Below, piece by piece: positions 13,815-16,625 of a stretch of 16,625 bases of DNA. Origin of the DNA: SM23-32 sp964434535 (lineage in GTDB: Bacteria; Planctomycetota; Brocadiia; SM23-32); the NCBI GenBank assembly GCA_964434535.1, contig CAYSWA010000051.1:1-16625 (forward strand), read 5' to 3'. The notes below the pieces were generated by a model that was not told where the DNA came from, ran no database searches, and saw nothing but the letters and a program-made list of their open reading frames with translations. Position numbers and translations under genes: made by a program. Positions within the stretch are counted from its first letter, which is position 1. Every line of letters starts with the position of its first letter.

Positions 13815-16103
13815 TCAGCGCGGCCGACCCATCCGTCGCGCGCCGGGTTCCATGCCCGCCTCGACCTGCTTGCGGGCGGTCATGTCCTCCATGTCCTCCG
13901 GCAAGGTCAACACGTGGGGCGTGATGAAGATCAGCAGGTTGGTCTTCTGCGAAGTCTGCCTGGTGCGCCTGAACAGCGCGCCGAGCAGCGGCACGTCGCC
14001 GAGCAGCGGCACCTTGCGCTCGGAGGCGATCTCGTCGTCGCGCATCAGCCCGCCGATCACCACCGTGCTGCCGCTGGTGACGGAGACGGTGGTCTCGGCC
14101 TCGCGCTTCGCCGTGGTCGGCGTCTCGGGCCCCAGGCCGGTGGCGCTCTCGATGATCTGGCTGAAGCTGCTGGCGATCTCCAGGCGCACCTGGCCGCCGG
14201 CGCTCAGGTGCGGGGTGATCGTCATCTCGATGCCCACGTCCTTGAAGTCGAAAGTCCGGATCGTGGTCGGCGTGGCCGGGTCGGTCTCCGTGATGCGGCT
14301 CTGCTGGACGAAGGGGACGTTCTCGGCGACGACGATCTTCGCCTCCTGGTTGTTCGAGGTCAGCACGTGGGGCTTGGAGAGGATATTGACGCGCGAGTCG
14401 CGCTCCAACGCGTGCAGGATGGCGGCGATGCGGGTGCGGCCCGCGCTGTCCAGCTCGAAGGCGCCGATCGAGAGACCCTCCAGCGTGCCGCTGAGTTCCT
14501 CGATGCGGACGCCGAAGTCCGTATCTCCGAAGCCGCGCAGATGGCGCCCCGGCTCCGTCAGCGTGGCCCACTCCACGCCAAGCTCCTCCACCGCTTCCTG
14601 GCCGGCCTCCATGATCGTCATCTCCACCAGCACCTGCTCGCGCGGCGTGTCGAGCTTGGAGATGATGTCGGCGATGATCGCGTAGTCCTGGGCCGAGGCG
14701 GTGACAATCAACGAGTTGGTGCTGACCTGGGCCGCCACCTGGATCGGCGCGCCGCGTTCCTCGCCCGCCGTCTTCGCCAACGCCTCCAGCGCGCCGCTGA
14801 GCGACTGGACCATCTCCTCCGCATCAGCGTGCTGCAAGCGCACCACGTGCACGTTGCCGGCCGTCAGGGGCCGCTCAACGTCGAGCCGCTCCACCAGCTC
14901 GCGCACGCGCTCCCGCTCGCCCGGTTCGGCGATCACGATCAGCGAGTTCGTCCGCAGGTCGGCCAGCACCTTGCGCACGCCCCCCGCGCCGGGCCCGGCC
15001 GCAGGACGGCCCGGCGCGGCAGGCGCCGCCGCACGCTCCTCGAGTATCTCCATCAACTGCCGGGCCAGCTCCGACGCTGCGGCGTACTCCAACCGGATCA
15101 CCTCCAGGTCGCCCGCGGCGCCCGGCACGTCCATCTGCTGGACCAGCTTGGCTATCTGGTGAATGTTGGAGGAGGTGCCTGTCACGATCAACGCGTTGGT
15201 GTTCGCCACGGTGGTGACCTGCGAGCCGGTGGTGACCGAGGCCGTGACCCACCCGCTGATCTCCCCCGCCCGCACGTAGCGCAGCGGCATGATCTGCGTC
15301 ACGACGCCGTCGTCCTGCGGGATGTCTGCGGGGTCGGACCCGTAGCGGGTGGGCAGGTTGTGCTTGCCCGCGTCGGGCCGGGGAACGATCTTCACCAGGT
15401 TGCCGGCCGGGATCGCGGCGAAGCCCTCGATCGCCAGGATCGAGTTCAGCACGTCGAAGATCTCGCCGAGCCGGATCTCGGTCGGCGACATCAGCGTCAC
15501 CGTGCCCGCCACGTTCCCGTGCACCAGGAAGTTGACCCCGGTCAGGTCGCTCACGGTCTTGAGCACCAGCCGAATGTCCACCTGGTCGAAGTCGAGCGAG
15601 ACCGGCTTGTCGGCCATGCCGGGCTTGACCAGCGCCGGCATCCGCACGGGGTCGAAGGGCGGCAGCTCGGGGCGGGGCGGCGCTGCGGCCGTCTCGGGCC
15701 CTTCCTGCGCCGGCGCTTCCTCTGCCGCCGGTTCCTCCTCGCGGGGCGGGGTCCATTCGCCGGCCAGGACCTTGTCCAGTTGCTCCCGCATCTCTTCCGG
15801 CAGTTCGATGCCCCGCTGCTTCGACTCCTTGCGGACGCTGCGCAGCATCGCCAGCCCCTCTTCGTCACGGCCGGCCTTCAGCAGCGCCATGCCGTGGTCG
15901 AAGCGCGCCCCCATCTTGAGCCTGGCGGCCGTCTCGCCGCCGATCACCTGCCCCGTGCCTTCCGCCGTTACGGCCGCCCTCAGAGGGCTGCGCCCTTCGA
16001 CGGCCTCCGCGGGCACACGACAGCCGACCATCAGCGTGGCGGCCAGAGCGCAGCCAAGCACTGCGCCGAGCAGGCGTCCTCCGTGAGCCGCGTCCTCTTT
16101 CAT
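13815..16103 (-). CDS. gspD: T2SS secretin GspD, possibly lipid-anchored
   Basis: A 762-residue outer-membrane secretin, the multimeric exit channel. In order: a signal peptide ending in LMVGC, with Cys28 as a possible lipobox cysteine; a helical, TPR-like segment (about 50-115); a Pro/Glu/Ala-rich linker (about 117-165); N0 (about 166-240); three N-domain repeats N1-N3 (about 268-327, 333-410, 417-486), each with a TNxLIV core at 302, 385 and 462; and the secretin core (487-735), including NILSKPHVLTSNNQEA, the VAENVPF motif and the VPLLGDVPLLGALFR signature (698-712). Classical GspD has N0 immediately after the signal peptide, so the 135-residue insertion is unusual. The C-terminal tail is short, with no obvious pilotin-binding domain. 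ATG 16103 has AGGTGAGG 4 nt upstream. It lies 49 bp after gspC. Confidence 0.95.
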   Translation of the reverse strand: MKEDAAHGGRLLGAVLGCALAATLMVGCRVPAEAVEGRSPLRAAVTAEGTGQVIGGETAARLKMGARFDHGMALLKAGRDEEGLAMLRSVRKESKQRGIELPEEMREQLDKVLAGEWTPPREEEPAAEEAPAQEGPETAAAPPRPELPPFDPVRMPALVKPGMADKPVSLDFDQVDIRLVLKTVSDLTGVNFLVHGNVAGTVTLMSPTEIRLGEIFDVLNSILAIEGFAAIPAGNLVKIVPRPDAGKHNLPTRYGSDPADIPQDDGVVTQIMPLRYVRAGEISGWVTASVTTGSQVTTVANTNALIVTGTSSNIHQIAKLVQQMDVPGAAGDLEVIRLEYAAASELARQLMEILEERAAAPAAPGRPAAGPGAGGVRKVLADLRTNSLIVIAEPGERERVRELVERLDVERPLTAGNVHVVRLQHADAEEMVQSLSGALEALAKTAGEERGAPIQVAAQVSTNSLIVTASAQDYAIIADIISKLDTPREQVLVEMTIMEAGQEAVEELGVEWATLTEPGRHLRGFGDTDFGVRIEELSGTLEGLSIGAFELDSAGRTRIAAILHALERDSRVNILSKPHVLTSNNQEAKIVVAENVPFVQQSRITETDPATPTTIRTFDFKDVGIEMTITPHLSAGGQVRLEIASSFSQIIESATGLGPETPTTAKREAETTVSVTSGSTVVIGGLMRDDEIASERKVPLLGDVPLLGALFRRTRQTSQKTNLLIFITPHVLTLPEDMEDMTARKQVEAGMEPGARRMGRPR

Positions 16104-16107
16104 GGGG

Positions 16108-16115
16108 CCTCACCT
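16108..16115 (-). promoter_or_regulatory. Ribosome binding site of gspD
   Basis: AGGTGAGG on the minus strand ends 4 nt before ATG 16103 and fixes that start at the head of a hydrophobic signal sequence. It occupies most of what is notable in the 49-bp gspC-gspD gap; no promoter pair is visible there. Confidence 0.55.
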
Positions 16116-16152
16116 GGGTTGGCTCGCCATGCGTGGCAGACCGGGGCGGGTC

Positions 16153-16625
16153 TCAAGGCGAGGTCGGGTAAGCGAGCAGCCTCTCCTGGTCGCCCCGGAT
16201 CAGCTTGACATTGACCACCGACTCCTTGCACGCCGCGTGCAGGACCTCGACGGCCTGCTGGCGGTCCGTCAACGAGCGTCCGTTAATCGCCAAGACCACG
16301 TCGCCGCTCTGGAGCTTCGTCGCGTGGGTGAGAGCCGGATCGGGAACGGAGGCGATGCTCAGCCCTCGCACGCCGCCGTCCATGCCGTAGGGCTCGAGTT
16401 CGGCCGTCTGGAGCAGTTCCTCGATGCTCTTGAGGCGTCCGCGCGCGTTCCTCCTGTCCACGATCAACTCCTGATCCCACGCGGCCGGGAAGCGCCGGCT
16501 CGTGCCGAACTGCGCCGCCTGGGAGGCCTGACGCGCCGGCCCCTCGGCCGGCCGCGCTTCCGAGAAGTCAAGCTCCAGCGTCTCCCGCCGGAACCCGCGC
16601 ATCAGGACCACCTTCTGCCGCTCGA
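16153..16625 (-). CDS. gspC: T2SS coupling protein GspC, C-terminal part (PDZ), cut by the window edge
   Basis: The frame is open to the right edge of the window, so the N-terminus (cytosolic start, membrane helix and most of the HR domain) is missing; 156 residues are visible. The first visible residues, ERQKVVLMRGFRRETLEL, look like the last strands of the GspC homology region, which binds the GspD N0 domain. After a linker comes a C-terminal PDZ domain (about 80-150) with the LQSGDVVLAINGRSLTD motif, used in GspC for partner or substrate recognition. It is the first gene of the visible gsp run and lies 49 bp before gspD. An internal GTG at 16611 is not taken as the start, because it lies within the HR-like strand. 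Identity is supported by both domain type and operon place. Confidence 0.88.
   Translation of the reverse strand, partial: ERQKVVLMRGFRRETLELDFSEARPAEGPARQASQAAQFGTSRRFPAAWDQELIVDRRNARGRLKSIEELLQTAELEPYGMDGGVRGLSIASVPDPALTHATKLQSGDVVLAINGRSLTDRQQAVEVLHAACKESVVNVKLIRGDQERLLAYPTSP

Noticed and set aside
10603..14685. Plus-strand open frame of 1360 codons antisense to gspG-gspD
   Set aside because: It mirrors high-GC third-position bias of the real minus-strand genes, has His/Arg/Gln-rich composition with no domain, and covers several well-supported gsp genes.
13803..16208. Plus-strand open frame of 801 codons antisense to gspD
   Set aside because: Composition is that of a shadow frame (His/Arg/Asp-rich, no motifs), and gspD on the other strand has full secretin signatures.

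Overview
This window is a GC-rich stretch (roughly two thirds or more G+C by eye, with strongly GC-biased third codon positions) from a diderm bacterium. The diderm inference comes from an almost complete type II secretion system (T2SS) operon, including an outer-membrane secretin. The exact lineage cannot be fixed from the sequence. The gene content would fit a GC-rich PVC-type, Hydrogenedentota-like or deltaproteobacterial genome equally well. There is no sign of phage, insertion sequences, CRISPR or recent transfer.

Layout: (i) 1-119, minus strand: an initiator tRNA with encoded CCA, its own sigma70-type promoter (133-161) and a likely intrinsic terminator (4-33). (ii) 213-2854, plus strand: a promoter diverging from the tRNA drives a two-gene unit, a GT-C/ArnT-like membrane glycosyltransferase followed by a lysylphosphatidylglycerol-synthase-TM/'flippase-like' membrane protein, coupled by an ATGA overlap. 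(iii) 2891-5655, minus strand: a GH116/DUF608 glycoside hydrolase (GBA2-like) with both catalytic carboxylates recognisable, no signal peptide, and its own promoter with a perfect TTGACA -35 box. (iv) 5682 to the right edge, minus strand: gspC (N-terminus beyond the window), gspD, E, F, G, H, I, J, K, L, M, in canonical order and tightly packed, with several stop/start overlaps. Together these encode the secretin (D), the inner-membrane coupling protein with PDZ domain (C), the ATPase (E), the platform (F, L, M) and all five pseudopilins (G to K). Prepilin peptidase (gspO), gspN and any pilotin (gspS) are not in the window.

How the parts work together: GspE hydrolyses ATP under the GspF/L/M platform to drive assembly of a pseudopilus of GspG with a GspH/I/J/K tip, which pushes folded periplasmic proteins through the GspD secretin; GspC links platform and secretin. 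The glycosyltransferase/flippase-like pair probably uses or handles lipid-linked sugars. The GH116 enzyme looks cytosolic, so it is a neighbour of the T2SS rather than an obvious substrate.

Most of the window is conventional. The points that deserve a second look are the secretin, which has a lipobox-like Cys28 followed by a helical segment and a long Pro/Glu-rich tether before N0; the initiator tRNA, with a C1:U72 end mismatch and an A29:U41 pair; the PilM/PilN-like fusion character of GspL; and the independent promoter of the GH116 gene.
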